A stretch of 64,000 bases of DNA from VAXT01 sp963728535 (GCA_963728535.1 CAVSKK010000001.1:2666001-2730000), one strand, 5' to 3'; counted from the first letter of the stretch, positions 43,147 to 53,420 are shown. A program made the numbers and translations. The notes: generated by a model not told the origin, from the letters alone.

Positions 43147-44530
43147 GCCGCTCTACACAGCCTCTGAGATGCGCGCGGCCGAGGAGCGCCACGAGGGGAC
43201 CGTCGAGGAGCTCATGGAGCGAGCGGGACGAGCCGTCGCCGAACATGCGCTCGAGGACTTCGGAAACGCTCGCTCCTTCACGGTCGTCTGCGGCGGCGGC
43301 TCGAACGGAGGCGACGGCCGCGTGGCTGCGCGCGTGCTCGAGGAGCACGACCGAAAGGTCCTCGTCGTCGACGCGAAGCCCGAGGACGAGGAGAAGGATC
43401 TCGGCGATCCCGACGTTCTGATCGACGCCCTCTTCGGCACCGGCTTCGAAGGCGAGCCGCGGCCCGGCGCGGCGCGGTTGATCGAGAAGATGAACGAGCT
43501 CGGCGCGCCTGTGCTCTCCGTCGACCTGCCTTCCGGGGTGGACGCATCGACGGGCGAGGTGGCCGGAGCCGCGATCGACGCCGATCTGACGGTCACGTTC
43601 CACGGCGAGAAGGTCGGGCACCACGTGACCCCGGGCGCCTATCTCGCGGGGTACCTCGAAGTTGCGGACATCGGGCTCGAGCCGATGGAGACCGACAACG
43701 CGCGGGTGACGAGATCGATCCTCGAGCTCGTTCCGCGGCGGAGCCCGGAGGGCAACAAGTACGCGTCCGGTCACGTCGTCGTCGTCGGAGGCTCTCCCGG
43801 GCTGTCGGGCGCGCCCTGCCTCTCGGCGCTCGCTGCCTTCCGCGCCGATGCCGGCTACGTGACGCTCGCCGGGCCCGAGCCCGTAGTGCCGATCTTCGAG
43901 AGCTGGGTGCTGGAGGCGGTCAAGCGCCCGCTGCCCGCCGACGCCGACGGGCTGCTGACGGAGGACGCCGCCGCGCTTGTCCTCGAGCTCATCGCCAGGG
44001 CGGGTGCGCTCGCAGTCGGGCCAGGGCTCGGGCGCAGCGAGGGGACGAAGGCTTTCGTCCAACGCGTGCTCGCCGAGGCGGCGCTGCCTGCCGTCGTCGA
44101 CGGAGACGCGCTCTGGGAGCTCGAGCCCGGCGACTGGCCCGCGCCGCGGGTGCTGACGCCGCACTCCGGCGAGCTCGGTCGACTGATCGGAGAGGACTCG
44201 TCGTGGGTCGACACGCACCGGCTCGAGGCGGTGCGGCGGGCCGTCGAGCGGTTCGGCTGCATCGTCCTGCTGAAGGGAGCAGGCACGCTGATCGCCGCAG
44301 AGGGGACGGGAGTGCTCGTCGACGGCGGTCACCCGAGCCTCGCCACGGCAGGCACAGGCGATGTGCTCACCGGCGTGATCGGCGCGTTCCTGGCCAAGGG
44401 GATGGAGCCTCGGATCGCAACTGCGGCGGGCGCGACGGCCCATCACTGGGCGGCGATCGAGGCGTCGTTCGACGCCGGCATGATCGCGAGCGATCTCCTC
44501 GACGCGCTGCCCCAGGCGCTCTCCGGATAG
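43139..44530 (+). CDS. nnr: bifunctional NAD(P)H-hydrate repair enzyme
   Basis: 463-residue fusion. Residues 1-about 205 are the NAD(P)HX epimerase (VVCGGGSNGGDGRVAARVL, DALFGTGFEG, SVDLPSGVDASTG). Residues about 206-463 are the ADP/ATP-dependent dehydratase (YASGHVVVVGGSPG, PGLGRSEGTKAF, LTPHSGELGRLIG, ATAGTGDVLTGVIGAFLA). It repairs damaged nicotinamide cofactors. Ten bases separate it from alr. Confidence 0.95.
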   Translation: MLEPLYTASEMRAAEERHEGTVEELMERAGRAVAEHALEDFGNARSFTVVCGGGSNGGDGRVAARVLEEHDRKVLVVDAKPEDEEKDLGDPDVLIDALFGTGFEGEPRPGAARLIEKMNELGAPVLSVDLPSGVDASTGEVAGAAIDADLTVTFHGEKVGHHVTPGAYLAGYLEVADIGLEPMETDNARVTRSILELVPRRSPEGNKYASGHVVVVGGSPGLSGAPCLSALAAFRADAGYVTLAGPEPVVPIFESWVLEAVKRPLPADADGLLTEDAAALVLELIARAGALAVGPGLGRSEGTKAFVQRVLAEAALPAVVDGDALWELEPGDWPAPRVLTPHSGELGRLIGEDSSWVDTHRLEAVRRAVERFGCIVLLKGAGTLIAAEGTGVLVDGGHPSLATAGTGDVLTGVIGAFLAKGMEPRIATAAGATAHHWAAIEASFDAGMIASDLLDALPQALSG

Positions 44531-44540
44531 AGAGGCGTTC

Positions 44541-45560
44541 GTGCACCGCTCCGAGATCACGATCGACCTCGGCGCAGTCCGGCGAAACGTGGCTCGCCTG
44601 CGCGAGGCGCTCGGCACGACCGAGCTCTGGGCCGTCGTCAAGGCCGACGGATACGGCCACGGAGCGCTCGACGTGAGCGGCGCGGCTCTCGGGGAGGGTG
44701 CGACGGCGCTCTGCGTGGCGACTGTCGGCGAGGCGCTTCCCCTCCGTGCCGAGTTTCCGGGTGCGCGCATTCTCGTCATGGGGCCGAGCTCCGGCCGGGA
44801 GATCGCGCAGGCGCGTGACGCCGAGCTCGACCTCACGTTCACGGACGAGGCGCTACCCGAAGGCGTACGGGTGCACCTGAAGCTGGACACCGGAATGGGC
44901 CGGTGGGGGCTCTCGGAGCTTCCCCCGCCGCCGGTCGAGGTCGTCGGGCTGATGAGCCATCTGGCGACGGCCGATTCGGACCCGGAGTTCGCGCGTGCCC
45001 AGATCGCGCGCTTCGAAAAGGCGACCGCAGATTTCCCTCACCTCATCCGCCATGTCGCAAACAGCGCTGCCGCGCTCCGCATTCCGGAGTCTCATTTCGA
45101 TGCGGCTCGCTGCGGTATCGCCCTCTACGGGCTGTCGCCCTTCGGCGAGGCGCCTGGCGTGGACGGGCTCGAGCCTGCGCTGCGCTGGGACAGCCACGTC
45201 GCCCAGGTTCGCCGGCTCGCGCCGGGCGAAAGCACGGGCTACCGCCGCGCGTTCGTCGCGGAGGAGGCGACTTGGATTGGGATCGTCCCCGTGGGCTATG
45301 CGGACGGTTTCCGGCGCGACCTGACCGGTGCCGAGGTGCGCGTCGGCGGCGAGCCCCGCCGCGTCGTCGGCGTCGTCTCCATGGATGCCCTGGCGGTCGA
45401 GCTCGACCGCGAGCTGCCGGTCGGCACGCCGGTCACGCTCGTCGGGCACGGCGTTCTCGTCGAGGAGCACGCACGGGTTGCGGACACGATCAACTACGAG
45501 CTCGTCTGCGGCATCGACTCGAGCCCGGCGCGGGCGAGGCGGGTCGTGCTCGATGGATGA
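44541..45560 (+). CDS. alr: alanine racemase
   Basis: 339-residue PLP enzyme making D-alanine. The PLP lysine is K34 in AVVKADGYGHG and the second base is Y253 in PVGYADGFRRD. It is shorter than most (about 370), with a trimmed middle, but all motifs are intact (KLDTGMGRWG, ARCGIALYG, VVSMDALAVEL). GTG start. It overlaps cca by eight bases. Confidence 0.94.
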   Translation: MHRSEITIDLGAVRRNVARLREALGTTELWAVVKADGYGHGALDVSGAALGEGATALCVATVGEALPLRAEFPGARILVMGPSSGREIAQARDAELDLTFTDEALPEGVRVHLKLDTGMGRWGLSELPPPPVEVVGLMSHLATADSDPEFARAQIARFEKATADFPHLIRHVANSAAALRIPESHFDAARCGIALYGLSPFGEAPGVDGLEPALRWDSHVAQVRRLAPGESTGYRRAFVAEEATWIGIVPVGYADGFRRDLTGAEVRVGGEPRRVVGVVSMDALAVELDRELPVGTPVTLVGHGVLVEEHARVADTINYELVCGIDSSPARARRVVLDG

Positions 45561-46578
45561 GCTCGCACGCGAGATCCTTGCCGGCGAGGAGGCCTGGATC
45601 GTCGGCGGGGCGGTCCGCGACGAGCTGCTCGGCCGCGAGGTCATCGATCTCGATGTCGCCTGCCGTGATCCCGAGGGTGCCGCGCGCGAATACGCGAAGC
45701 GTTCCGGCGGTGCGCCCTTTCCGCTCTCCGAGCGGCATGGAGCCTGGCGCGTCGCCCTCGACGCGGGGCAGACGGTGGACTTCACGCCGCTGCCCGGGGC
45801 GATCGAGGACGACCTGGCCATGCGGGACTTCACGATCAACGCGATCGCCCTTCCTCTTGCGGGGGGTGACGCGGCCGACCCCTACGGAGGGCGCGGCGAC
45901 ATCGAGCAGAAGGTCGTCCGCGCGGTCTCGGCCAGTGTCTTCGAGGACGACCCGCTGCGGCTTCTGCGCGCCGTGCGGATCGAGGACGAGCTCGGCTTCC
46001 GGATGGATCCCGAGACGGAGCGGCTCGCGCGCGAACATTCCGAGCTCGTCACTCGACCGGCGGGCGAGCGGATTCTGGCCGAGTTGGTGCGTCTGTCAGA
46101 GGCGGGCTACAGGCGAGCCGACGAGCTTGGTCTGCTAGCCCCGCTCGGCGGCTCGAGCGCCGGGCTCGAGCGCGACGAGTTGGTCGATCGGCCCGCCTTT
46201 CGGCTCGTCGCAGTCTTCGGCGACTCGCTCGGTCGCTTGCCGGTGTCGAACGAGCTCAAGCGCTACACCCGGGCGTTGCTTCGTGCGGAGCGGCCCGGAG
46301 ACGGATCGCTGCGCGCCATCTACCGATTTCGCCGGGCGACCGAACCGTGGGCGCTCGATGCGCTGGTCTTCGTCGGAGCCGCCGAGCACGCCGAAACGGT
46401 GCGCGAGGCTCGCGAGAAAGACCCCGCCGAGCCGCTGCTCCGAGGCGACGAGCTCGGCCTGCCTCCCGGCCCGGAGATCGGCCGCCTCCTCGCGCTCGTC
46501 GAAGAAGAACGCGCGGCGGGCGAGATCTCGACGCGCGAAGAGGCGCTCGAGCTCGTCAGGCGCGAGCAGCGAACGTGA
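45553..46578 (+). CDS. cca: CCA tRNA nucleotidyltransferase/poly(A) polymerase family
   Basis: 341-residue class II nucleotidyltransferase. AWIVGGAVRDELLGRE, the metal aspartates D32 and D34 in IDLDVACRD, RDFTINAIALPL and the ERxxxEL-like region GERILAELVRL fit CCA-adding enzymes. It is shorter than typical bacterial CCA enzymes and lacks the HD domain, so it could be an A-adding partner or a related enzyme. ATG 45553 overlaps the alr stop. Confidence 0.82.
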   Translation: MDELAREILAGEEAWIVGGAVRDELLGREVIDLDVACRDPEGAAREYAKRSGGAPFPLSERHGAWRVALDAGQTVDFTPLPGAIEDDLAMRDFTINAIALPLAGGDAADPYGGRGDIEQKVVRAVSASVFEDDPLRLLRAVRIEDELGFRMDPETERLAREHSELVTRPAGERILAELVRLSEAGYRRADELGLLAPLGGSSAGLERDELVDRPAFRLVAVFGDSLGRLPVSNELKRYTRALLRAERPGDGSLRAIYRFRRATEPWALDALVFVGAAEHAETVREAREKDPAEPLLRGDELGLPPGPEIGRLLALVEEERAAGEISTREEALELVRREQRT

Positions 46579-46637
46579 CGGCGCTGGACGCGCACTTTCG
46601 GCACGAACCTGACACAGACTTGTGCGGATTTCCGGAG

Positions 46638-46661
46638 TAGGCTCGCAGCGGGGAGGAGGTG
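46638..46661 (+). promoter_or_regulatory. -10 box and strong ribosome site without a gene
   Basis: TAGGCT (46638-46643) is followed by a strong Shine-Dalgarno sequence AGGAGGTG (46654-46661). No ATG, GTG or TTG lies at the right distance; a CTG at 46664 opens only a 19-codon frame into the 3' end of the convergent SDR gene. It may be chance, a very short peptide, or an antisense transcript. Confidence 0.25.
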
Positions 46662-46672
46662 GGCTGTACCGG

Positions 46673-47413
46673 TTAACTGGTCGGCGCGTGGCGTGTCCGG
46701 ACGCGTCTCAAAGTGCCAGGTAGGATCGCCTGGGCGAGCGCCGCGACCCGGTACCAGCGCGGAACGAAGATCTCCGCCCGGTCGCGCTTGATCGCGCGGA
46801 CGATCCGGTCGGCGACGAAGTCGGGACTGACGACGACTCGGCCCAGCCGACCCCGCAGGAGCCAGTCCTGTGGGAAGCCCTCGGTGTGCACGAAGCCAGG
46901 GTTGACGGTGTGGACATGCACTCCTCGGGGGCGCAGCTCCCTCGCCACCGACCGGGAGAAGGCGAGTTGTGCGTGCTTCGACGCGGAGTACGGGCCAACC
47001 GCAACCGTGCCGGCCACCGAGACCACGTTGACCAGATGCGCCGGGGCCGCGTCCTCGAGCGCGGGCAGCAAGCCGAGCAGGCACCAGACGGAGCCCAGGT
47101 AGTTCGTCCGCACGAGCTCCTCGATCCGCTCGGGCGGCAGGTCGAGGTAGTTCCCGCGCCCCGGCACGCCCGCGTTGTTCACGAGCAGGCCCACTTTCGG
47201 ATGGCGCTTCCGCACCGATGCCGCCATGCGCTCGACCGCCTCACGGTCGCCGACGTCGCAGACCTCGTACTCCCCGTCGATTTCCGCAGCCGCCGCCTGG
47301 AGGCGATCCTCTCGCCGGCCCACGAGCACGCACCGCCAGCCACCGCCGGCGAGCCGGCGCGCGAGCGCGGCGCCGATCCCGGACGCGCCGCCCGTGACGA
47401 CGGCTACTTGCAC
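46673..47413 (-). CDS. short-chain dehydrogenase/reductase
   Basis: 246-residue SDR with the cofactor motif TGGASGIG, NNAG (LLVNNAGVPGRG), the catalytic Ser in NVVSVAGT and YSASK. The Arg in VGRRED after strand 2 suggests NADPH. Substrate unknown. It starts with GTG within the last bases of the subtilase gene (10-base overlap), so it is cotranscribed with that gene. Confidence 0.87.
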   Translation of the reverse strand: MQVAVVTGGASGIGAALARRLAGGGWRCVLVGRREDRLQAAAAEIDGEYEVCDVGDREAVERMAASVRKRHPKVGLLVNNAGVPGRGNYLDLPPERIEELVRTNYLGSVWCLLGLLPALEDAAPAHLVNVVSVAGTVAVGPYSASKHAQLAFSRSVARELRPRGVHVHTVNPGFVHTEGFPQDWLLRGRLGRVVVSPDFVADRIVRAIKRDRAEIFVPRWYRVAALAQAILPGTLRRVRTRHAPTS

Positions 47414-50400
47414 AAGCGCACGACGCGTGAGGCGACCACGTCACGGCCGCGACCCGAGTCGACGACGGCCCGGAGCCGGTGCCGTCCGTGCCTCGCTGCC
47501 TTCGCCCGCCAGGTCGCGAAGTAGAGACCGGAGGCGCCGTTCCTGACCGTCTTGATGCGCCTCTTTCCGTCGAGGAAACGGACGGCGCGGATGCTGCCCG
47601 TCGTATTGGCTACGACCAGCAGCCTCTGGTTGCCGCGCAGGCAGCCGCGACTCCGAGGCAGGAGCCACGTTGCCGTCGTCCCCCGCACGGCTCGGATGCG
47701 CGCGCCGCGGTAGATCGTGTTCGGCATCACATTGGGGCCAAAGCTCGTGATGTTCTTCGCCTCCTGGAAATCCGATGCGCCGAAGACCGCGCGCGTGCTT
47801 CCGCGTCGAAGCTGCGGCGCCGAAGATGGGAGCGCATAGATGGCCACGCCAGAGCTCGAGTCGTAGGCAATCGCACCCAGGACGACCGTCCTGTAGCCCA
47901 CCAGCAGCGAGAAGGGATCGACTCCTGCGCCCGTGTCCCGGGCTTGCACGGCAAGCGTCGGGCGCCCGGCCGCGACGCGACGCGTGAGCAGCTTGATCTT
48001 CGGCGGACGGAGGTCGTTGACCCAGTAGCGCAGCCGATACCGGCCGCGAAGCGGTTTGCCCGTATAGACGTCCTGTGCGGAGTCGACCGAGACGTAGAAA
48101 CGCTGGAGTCGCGGGAACACGGTCGCGGCCGCGCCGATCGCAAGTCCGAAGTCGAACGTCAGAGGATTGACGTCGACCGGAGTTCCCGCCTCGCCCTGAA
48201 CGTCGTTCTCGTCCAGCGATCCCAGGAGCCAGGGGTCGATCACGGCTCCGCTCTGGGCCGAGACGATGCTGACACCGAGGTTGACCACGGGCCGGTCGAG
48301 ATGCGGGACGAGGTACACGCGCTCGGCACCGTCCTCCACCACCGGGGGATCGGTGATGTTCGGCGGGTATCCGAACGGCGCCGCCGGCCAGCGGTAGGTC
48401 TCGACGCGCGAGGCTCCACCCGCCGTGGTGCCATTCTGGAACCTGCGCAGCTTGATCGGCTGAACGTCTTGCAGAGCCGGGCGCGTGACGAAGAACGCGT
48501 ACGGGATGCGCCTCGTCTCGCTCCCGCGGCGCAGGACGAGGAAGCCGTAGTCGTCTCCGGCAGCCGCCTGCGCCGTGGCGCTTGCCGCGACGGGCAGCTG
48601 GGCACGCCCCCCGGGCGCCAGGGTGACGAGTGCGGGAACCTCCAGCGAGGCACCCGTGCTCGCCGACTGGGGCCGGACCTGGACCGACCAGGTGCCCGCG
48701 CCGCCCCCGGCATCCCTCACTTCGACCAGGAGAGCCCGCCGTGCGGCTCCCGTCTTCACGTTCAGGTCCCCGAACGAGAGCGAGCTCGGGCTCGTGAACA
48801 CCTTTGGATCAGTTGCCCTAGGGACGTCGATCATCCCGCCGCCTTCCAGGAACACCGAGGCCTCGGTCGTCTGCGCCGTATCCGCCCAGGCCGGACCGGC
48901 GGTCGAGGAGAGGGCAGAGCGGACCTCCGCGGGGTCCAGCCCGGATGCTTCTCGAGGAGGAGCGCCGCTGCGCCGGCAACGTGTGGCGTCGCCATGCTGG
49001 TGCCGTTGAACGATGCAAACGAAGCCCCCGCGAACTCAGGCAGGGTCGAGGACAGGATCTCGCCGCCCGGCGCCGTGACGTCGGGCTTCAACTGATGCTC
49101 GAACGCGGTCGGCCCCGCCGAGGAGAAGCTCGTGATGATGCCTCCCCGCCTCGTTCGCAGCTCCTGTGGGGCGAAGTTGAACAGGACTGCCGCGCTCCCG
49201 CCCGTCGAGACCAGGAAGTCGCGCAGCCTCGCTCCGTCGAGGTCCGCCACCGTTCCGGCCGGGATGTCGAGGGGCAGGTCGTTTGCCTCGCCTGACCGGT
49301 TGTCGACGAGCACCATGCCCTTGGCGTCTCCGATGAAGGCCGCGCGGATCTCCTTCGTCACGAGCGCGCAGCCGCCGCGAAAGACGAGGACGATCTTTCC
49401 TCTCAGCGAGTTCGGGGGCAGGGTCGTGTCGAGCTCGTTCGGATGCCTGACACCGCAGAGCTGGCGATCCACGGGCCGCCCGTCGGTCCCGGGCACCGAG
49501 CCCAGGTCGACGAGGGTCTGGTCCTGTGTCTCCCAGCCCGGGAAGGCGCGCCGGGGCAGCGAGGTCCGGAACGGGACGTTCCGCAGGGTCGTCGGCGCAA
49601 CCGAACCCTGTACCGAGAGCGACGGTGCGAAGGCGTGGAGGTTGGACGCCGCGGCGACGGTGATCGCGTCGGGCGCGGAGCCCGGCGAGTCGATGCTGCC
49701 GAGGCCGAATTCGTCGCGTTCGTTGCCGGCTGCGATCACCGGGACGACCCCGGCGGCGGCCACGTTGCTCACGGCCTCGATCATCGCGTCGTTGACAGGT
49801 TCGGTCTCCGCCGCGCCGCCGGAGAAGTTGATCACGTCCATGCCGTCGCGGACGGCCGCCTCGAAGGCGGCCACGATCTCCGGCGTGTTCGCGGTGTAGC
49901 CCCCTCGAGTCGGGACGTTGAAGACCCTGTAGTTCCCGATCCAGGCATTAGGTGCGACCCCCGAGAGGTTCGCCACCGGTGGGTGGTCGAGCCCGCCCGG
50001 GGAATATGTGCCCGACCGCCCCGCCGCGATGCCCGCGACGTGCGTGCCGTGGAACGACGCCCTGCGGTCGATCGGCAACCGTCCGCGGCGACCCGACCCT
50101 GGGCCGGGATAGGCGCGGGCGACGATCACCTTGGGGGTCGTCCACCTTCGTCCGCCCTTCGGAAATCCGTCCGGGTACGACATCCCGGTCGGAGTGAAGA
50201 AGACGTGCCGCTCGTCGACGCCGTCGTCGACGACGCCGACCTTCACGCCTTCCCCACGGTCGCCGGTCGTGGCCCAGAACGTGTCTGCACGGATGAGGTG
50301 CGTGCTCTCGTTCAGCGACAGCTTGTAGGCGACGCTCGGATAGATCCTCGTCACGAACGGAAGCCCGGCGAGCGCTGTCAGCCGTCGGACCGGAAGCTCG

Positions 50401-50789
50401 ACGGTCAGTCCGTCGAGGATGACCTGGAAGCGGCGAGAGACGACGGCGCCCGGGATTGCCTTGCGGATGGCCGTGGCGGCCGCGCTTTGCGCTCGCTCGA
50501 GGCGTGCGAGGTAGCGGCGTGACGATCCGGTGCTCACGTCGAGCCGGCGGGAGTTGCCGCCGACTGCCAGGTCTTCGTTGTAGGCCGCGGCGAGCGGCGG
50601 CAAATCGAGCCTCGCGATCACGCGCACGCGCCCGCGAAAGTGCGCCCGGGGAATCTGAAGCGGTCCCTTCCACATGCGCGGCGCCGCGTCGCGGGCGTGG
50701 GGGCGGCGGATCGGCTGGAGCGCGGTGGATGCCGCCGAGGTGCAGGCGAGTGCCGCGACCGCTGCGGCAAGAAGAGCGATGCGGCGCAA
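47404..50789 (-). CDS. secreted subtilisin-like serine protease with PA domain, split by a one-base frameshift
   Basis: About 1128 residues when rejoined. Signal peptide, inhibitor-like region, then the S8 domain: catalytic D188 in VGVVDDGVD, H247 in FHGTHVAGIAAG and S598 in NGTSMATPHVAGA, with a PA-like insertion (GKIVLVFRGGCALVTKEI, about 455-540). After HPGWTP (residue 620) the frame runs into arginine-rich nonsense ending at 48831. The next frame continues correctly as PAEVRSALSSTAGPAW into the C-terminal half (47404-48855, beta-sandwich domains). One C is missing in a C-run (G-run on the plus strand, 48931-48934). TTG start with a TACTCT box seven bases before. Sequencing error or a recent lesion. 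Confidence 0.82.
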
Positions 50790-50796
50790 GAGCCTC

Positions 50797-50824
50797 AGAG
50801 TACCCGCACGTTTAGGATCGCGCC
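50797..50824. promoter_or_regulatory. divergent leaderless promoters of subtilase and fabI
   Basis: Minus strand TACTCT (50802-50797), seven bases before TTG 50789. Plus strand TAGGAT (50813-50818), six bases before the fabI GTG. Here the boxes are separate rather than interlocked. Confidence 0.5.
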
Positions 50825-51601
50825 GTGCGCCGATTCGAAGGCAAGCGCGGTCTCGTGCTCGGAGTCGCCAACAAACGGTCGATCGCCTGGGCGATCGCGC
50901 GGCGGCTCGCCGAGGAAGGAGCCGAGCTCGCCTTCACCTACCAGGGAGAGCGCATCGAGAAGAGCGTCCGCGAGCTCGCGGAGAGCGTTTCGAGCCCGCT
51001 CGTCACCGAATGCGACGTCCGCTCCGACGATGATTGCGTCCGCGTCGTCCAGGAGGCGGGCGAGGCCTTCGGCGGGCAGCTCGACGTTCTCATCCACTCG
51101 GTCGCCTACGCGGCGGCCGAGGATCTGGAGGGCCGCTTCACGGACACGCCTCGCGATCGCTTCTGGATGGCGCTCGACGTGAGCGCGTACTCGCTCGTCG
51201 CGTGCGCCCGAGCGGCGGAGCCGCTGATGGAGGCTGCCGGCGGGGGCTCGATCCTGACGATGACCTACCTCGGCGGCGAGCGTGCCGTGCCGCATTACAA
51301 CGTCATGGGCGTGGCCAAGGCTGCTCTCGACGCGTCGGTCCGCTACCTGGCATGGGACCTCGGCCAGAAGAACGTACGTGTGAACGCCGTCTCAGCAGGC
51401 CCGGTGCGCACGCTCGCTGCCCGCTCGATCCACGGCTTCCCGACGATGGAGGCGATCGTCGAGGAGCGCTCGCCGCTCCACCGGCCGATCGACGCGGACG
51501 ACGTCGGCGCCGCTGCCGCTTACCTGCTTTCCGACGAGGCCCACAACGTGACCGGGACGACGCTCTACGTCGATTCCGGCTACCACGCGATGGGCATGTA
51601 G
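50825..51601 (+). CDS. fabI: enoyl-[acyl-carrier-protein] reductase (NADH)
   Basis: 258-residue FabI, last reduction of fatty-acid elongation and target of triclosan-like inhibitors. It has the FabI-type cofactor loop GVANKRSIAWAIA, IHSVAYA, and the Tyr-6-Lys pair Y158/K165 in PHYNVMGVAKAAL with the extra Tyr (Y148). It ends in the NVTGTTLYVDSGYHAMGM tail. Leaderless GTG. Confidence 0.94.
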   Translation: MRRFEGKRGLVLGVANKRSIAWAIARRLAEEGAELAFTYQGERIEKSVRELAESVSSPLVTECDVRSDDDCVRVVQEAGEAFGGQLDVLIHSVAYAAAEDLEGRFTDTPRDRFWMALDVSAYSLVACARAAEPLMEAAGGGSILTMTYLGGERAVPHYNVMGVAKAALDASVRYLAWDLGQKNVRVNAVSAGPVRTLAARSIHGFPTMEAIVEERSPLHRPIDADDVGAAAAYLLSDEAHNVTGTTLYVDSGYHAMGM

Positions 51602-51603
51602 AC

Positions 51604-52476
51604 CTGACGGACCGGCCCGACATCGACGCCGCCGCCCGGTTTCTCGCCGGCAACGCACGTGTCCTCGACCGCCGTCGTTTCGAGCGGCTGTTCTCCGGCG
51701 GAGACGCTGAGCCTGTCCGCGACGCGGTGGCTGCCTTCCGCAACGCCGACGGCGGATTCGGTCACGCGTTCGAGCCGGACGGGCGCACGCCGGCCAGCCA
51801 GCCGGCCGCGGTCATGATGGCTCTGGTCACACTCGACGAGGCCGACGTCTGGGACGACGAGCTTGTCGCCGGCGCCTGTGAGTGGCTTGCGGCCAACGCA
51901 CCAGCCGAGGGCGGCGCGTCGTTCGTGGAGCCGACGGTCGAGGGTTGGCCGTGCGCTCCGTGGTGGGAAGCAGAGGAGGGGCGGCCGGCATCGCTCCTCA
52001 CCACCGGCCGGATCGCGGGCACGCTGCATGCGCGGCGCGTCGATCATCCATGGCTTGACGCGGCGACGGACCTGCTCTGGCGGCGGATCGACGACCTCGA
52101 AGGAGACCCGGGGCCGTACGGAGTCCGCGGGGCCCTCACGTTCCTCCAGCATGTGCCCGATCGCGGCCGTGCGGAGCAGGCATTCGGGCGCGTCGGGCCG
52201 CTGCTGTTCGACCTCGACCTGGTCGCGCTCGACCCGGACGCCGAAGGCGAGGTCCACACGCCGCTCGACTTCGCGCCGAACCCCGACTCGATCGCCCGTC
52301 GCCTCTTCGACGAGGCCACGATCGAGGCGCACCTCGACCACCTCGCCGAGGGTCAGGCAGATGACGGAGGCTGGACGTTCAACTGGCTGGCCTGGTCGCC
52401 GGTCGCCGCGAGCGAGTGGCGTGGGTCGCGCACCGTGGACGCTCTCCGCACCCTCCGCGCCAACGGCCGTCTCTGA
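51604..52476 (+). CDS. terpene cyclase/prenyltransferase-like alpha-barrel protein, no standard start codon
   Basis: About 290 residues with repeats such as FRNADGGFGHAF, and GQADDGGWTFNW near the end, similar to the alpha/alpha barrel of squalene cyclases and prenyltransferases, but too short for a full cyclase. It directly follows fabI. No ATG, GTG or TTG lies in frame near its beginning (PDIDAAARFLAGN). I use CTG 51604, three bases after the fabI stop; GTA 51598, forming GTAG with that stop, is the other option. Function unknown. Confidence 0.65.
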   Translation: MTDRPDIDAAARFLAGNARVLDRRRFERLFSGGDAEPVRDAVAAFRNADGGFGHAFEPDGRTPASQPAAVMMALVTLDEADVWDDELVAGACEWLAANAPAEGGASFVEPTVEGWPCAPWWEAEEGRPASLLTTGRIAGTLHARRVDHPWLDAATDLLWRRIDDLEGDPGPYGVRGALTFLQHVPDRGRAEQAFGRVGPLLFDLDLVALDPDAEGEVHTPLDFAPNPDSIARRLFDEATIEAHLDHLAEGQADDGGWTFNWLAWSPVAASEWRGSRTVDALRTLRANGRL

Positions 52477-52482
52477 GCAGGA

Positions 52483-52944
52483 TCAGTCCGGCTTGCCGGC
52501 CATCGCCCACACCGCGATGACGTAGGCAGCCAGAAGAACGAGCGAAAGCGTGAGCGTGACTTTGAGCAGGCCGGCGCCCTTCCCCTCCCGTAGGCGGCGG
52601 ACGCCGATACCCCCGGTGATCAGCGAGACGAGAAGAATTAGCCCGCCGGCGTCGGCGATCACTATCCCGGTGTCGAGCCAAGCAGGGCGGACGCTCTCCG
52701 GAACGTCGTCCCAGCGCTCCTTCGAATAGATCCACCCGGCGCCGATTCGCATGAGCACCCAACCCGGCAGCGAAACCGCGAGCAGCGACCAGTAACCGAG
52801 CCGAAGCAGCCTAGCCTCGCCCTTGGCGAAAGCGAGTGCGCTCGCACCCGCGAGGAGGCCGCCGACCAGGATCATCGCTCCCAGCACGTGCAGGAAGAGC
52901 GGGAAGTTCCAGCTGTCAGGGCGGACGAAGGCCAGGACGCTCAT
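52483..52944 (-). CDS. four-helix membrane protein of unknown function
   Basis: 153 residues with about four membrane helices (FPLFLHVLGAMILVGGLLAG, LGYWSLLAVSLPGWVLM and two more in the second half), similar in style to DUF2269-type proteins. Its ATG overlaps the previous gene's TGA (ATGA). It is the last gene of the operon headed by the peroxiredoxin; a role in redox or membrane homeostasis is only a guess. Confidence 0.7.
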   Translation of the reverse strand: MSVLAFVRPDSWNFPLFLHVLGAMILVGGLLAGASALAFAKGEARLLRLGYWSLLAVSLPGWVLMRIGAGWIYSKERWDDVPESVRPAWLDTGIVIADAGGLILLVSLITGGIGVRRLREGKGAGLLKVTLTLSLVLLAAYVIAVWAMAGKPD

Positions 52945-53420
52945 GCGCCTGGTTTCCAGATCATGTCGACGAGGATCAGAAGCACGACGGCTGATGCGAG
53001 GACATGCAGAACGAGACCCTCGCGGGTTCGGTTGAGGGCCAGGAGCTCGGTGCTCGGCCCGGTCTCACCGGCGGTTCGAAGCTCCTTCGCCTTGTTCATG
53101 CCTTGCATGTAGGCGGCGCCGGTGCGCCGTCCGATCTCCGCGGAGATGAACCACAGGACGAGGGCCGCGATGATCCAACCGTCCCAGATGTCGTACCCGC
53201 CGATCGAGAAGGCGAGCCAGATTCCGAGGACGATTGTGCCGCCCGCACCGATTCCGACCGCGGCGTTGCCAACTTTGGCAACAGGATCCATGCGAATCGT
53301 TCCATCCGGCGTGTCCGTCCCTCGCACGGCCACGACGAGGACCCAGAAGAGGACAACCCCGGCGACGTAGGCGAATGCGCTGAGCACGTGCAGCGCGAGG
53401 ATCCAGTCGTCGAAGCTCAC
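52941..53420 (-). CDS. four-helix membrane protein of unknown function
   Basis: 159 residues with about four helices (ILALHVLSAFAYVAGVVLFW, AVGIGAGGTIVLGIWLAF, IIAALVLWFISAEIG, VLHVLASAVVLLILVDMIW). The HV motif in helix 1 and the last helix is shared with its neighbour 52483-52944, and both may be distant copies. Nine bases separate it from the larger membrane protein upstream. Confidence 0.7.
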   Translation of the reverse strand: MSFDDWILALHVLSAFAYVAGVVLFWVLVVAVRGTDTPDGTIRMDPVAKVGNAAVGIGAGGTIVLGIWLAFSIGGYDIWDGWIIAALVLWFISAEIGRRTGAAYMQGMNKAKELRTAGETGPSTELLALNRTREGLVLHVLASAVVLLILVDMIWKPGA

